30,473 nucleotides of DNA, taken from a virus. Below the pieces are notes generated by a model that ran no database searches, was not told where the DNA came from, and saw only the letters and a program-made list of their open reading frames with translations. A program made the position numbers and the translations under genes. This document shows, piece by piece, positions 30,093 to 30,473 of this stretch; the stretch's first letter is position 1; every line of letters starts with the position of its first letter. Where the stretch lies: positions 1 through 30,473 of the IMG/VR virus record IMGVR_UViG_3300032288_005111; one strand, written 5' to 3'.

Positions 30093-30473
30093 ATGAAATT
30101 TGGTAAATTTATTCACTTGGGTGAATATGAAGAAATTAAAATTGGTTACGGTACCGTAGATTTTAGAAACTTAAAAACCGTGTATGTAAAATTAAACTCC
30201 TGGGTTATGCCAACAGATGAAATGGCTGATTTCGATAAAACAATTTTAAGGAGTAGAAAGAAAATTAAAGATACAATAAGAGAACATAACTTAAATAATT
30301 TATTTAAAAAAGAAAGCATTGTTGATCTAGATATAAGAACTAAGGGAATAAAGTTAGATAAAAAATCCTTTATGAACCTAGAAGTAACACTATTCGCTGA
30401 AAATCAATTTGATATAAAAAGTAAGGAAATTAAAAATACACTTAAAAACTTGATTGAAAGCATCGTTGATAAC
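30093..30473 (+). CDS. N-terminal part of unknown phage protein
   Basis: Open frame from ATG 30093 to the right edge, 127 codons without a stop. An ATG at 30081 is followed at once by a stop (ATG AAG ATA TAA). The protein begins MKFGKFIHLGEYEEIKIGYG and has VYVKLNSWVMPTDEMADFDK, then a basic helix LRRSRKK-type segment (RSRKKIKDTI) and a mixed alpha/beta part (IDLDIRTKGIKLDKKS to FAENQFDIKS). Soluble, not recognised. The 106 bases before it, shared with the divergent bS21 gene, are AT-rich and hold no promoter consensus that I can see. Confidence 0.7.
   Translation, partial: MKFGKFIHLGEYEEIKIGYGTVDFRNLKTVYVKLNSWVMPTDEMADFDKTILRSRKKIKDTIREHNLNNLFKKESIVDLDIRTKGIKLDKKSFMNLEVTLFAENQFDIKSKEIKNTLKNLIESIVDN

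Overview
This window looks like part of a large T4-type (myovirus-like) phage genome whose host is probably in the Bacteroidota. The phage call rests on a T4-type large terminase (25395-27170) beside a T4-type portal protein (27219-28700, continuing out of frame to 29044) inside a block of acidic, low-complexity virion-type proteins. The host call rests on several signals. The DNA is AT-rich and gene starts lack Shine-Dalgarno sequences. TAnnTTTG promoter -7 boxes stand before three genes. There is a short SCG-type lipoprotein. The bS21 protein has the 'YIKPS...R' signature I associate with Bacteroidota bS21. No taxonomic search was possible.

Layout. (1) 1-2384, plus strand: the tail of a possible CsgG-family protein, then two exported proteins, one with a long Ser/Ala to Glu/Lys low-complexity stalk. 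(2) 2408-4332, plus: a heptose-type PfkB kinase, a nucleotidyltransferase, a cupin and an unknown protein, ending at a bidirectional terminator. (3) 13007-4360, minus: a ten-gene sugar/glycan operon with three extended SDRs, an RmlC-like epimerase broken by a stop codon, separate PP- and Pyr-domain ThDP proteins, two paralogous glycosyltransferase-like proteins and two SGNH-like proteins. (4) 16660-13122, minus: a CxxC protein, a membrane protein, an SPFH/band-7 protein and an RNA-repair group (polynucleotide kinase, 76-aa protein, RNA ligase, 112-aa protein). (5) 16711-17114: a lipoprotein and a non-coding stretch with a strong minus-strand terminator and a candidate small RNA. (6) 17115-20413: an M20/M42-like peptidase, a ClpC-like ATPase without its N domain, and a divergent Hsp20. 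(7) 20464-29802, plus: KTSC protein, nucleotidyltransferase, virion/packaging block. (8) 29795-29986, minus: ribosomal protein bS21, then the start of another plus-strand gene running off the end.

Working together. Regions 2 and 3 probably build and attach an unusual nucleotide-activated sugar, perhaps a modified heptose, to a virion or host glycan. Regions 4 to 6 look like host takeover and maintenance: RNA repair, membrane proteins, chaperone/protease functions. Region 7 makes and packages the head. bS21 may alter host ribosomes.

The strongest items for follow-up are: the phage bS21 gene, which shares a perfect 24-bp palindrome with its convergent neighbour; the split portal reading frame; the TAA at codon 13 of the RmlC-like gene; the TATATTA-N5-ATG element at three gene starts; the terminase Walker A motif lacking its usual lysine; two SDRs lacking the catalytic tyrosine; and the minus-strand small-RNA candidate.
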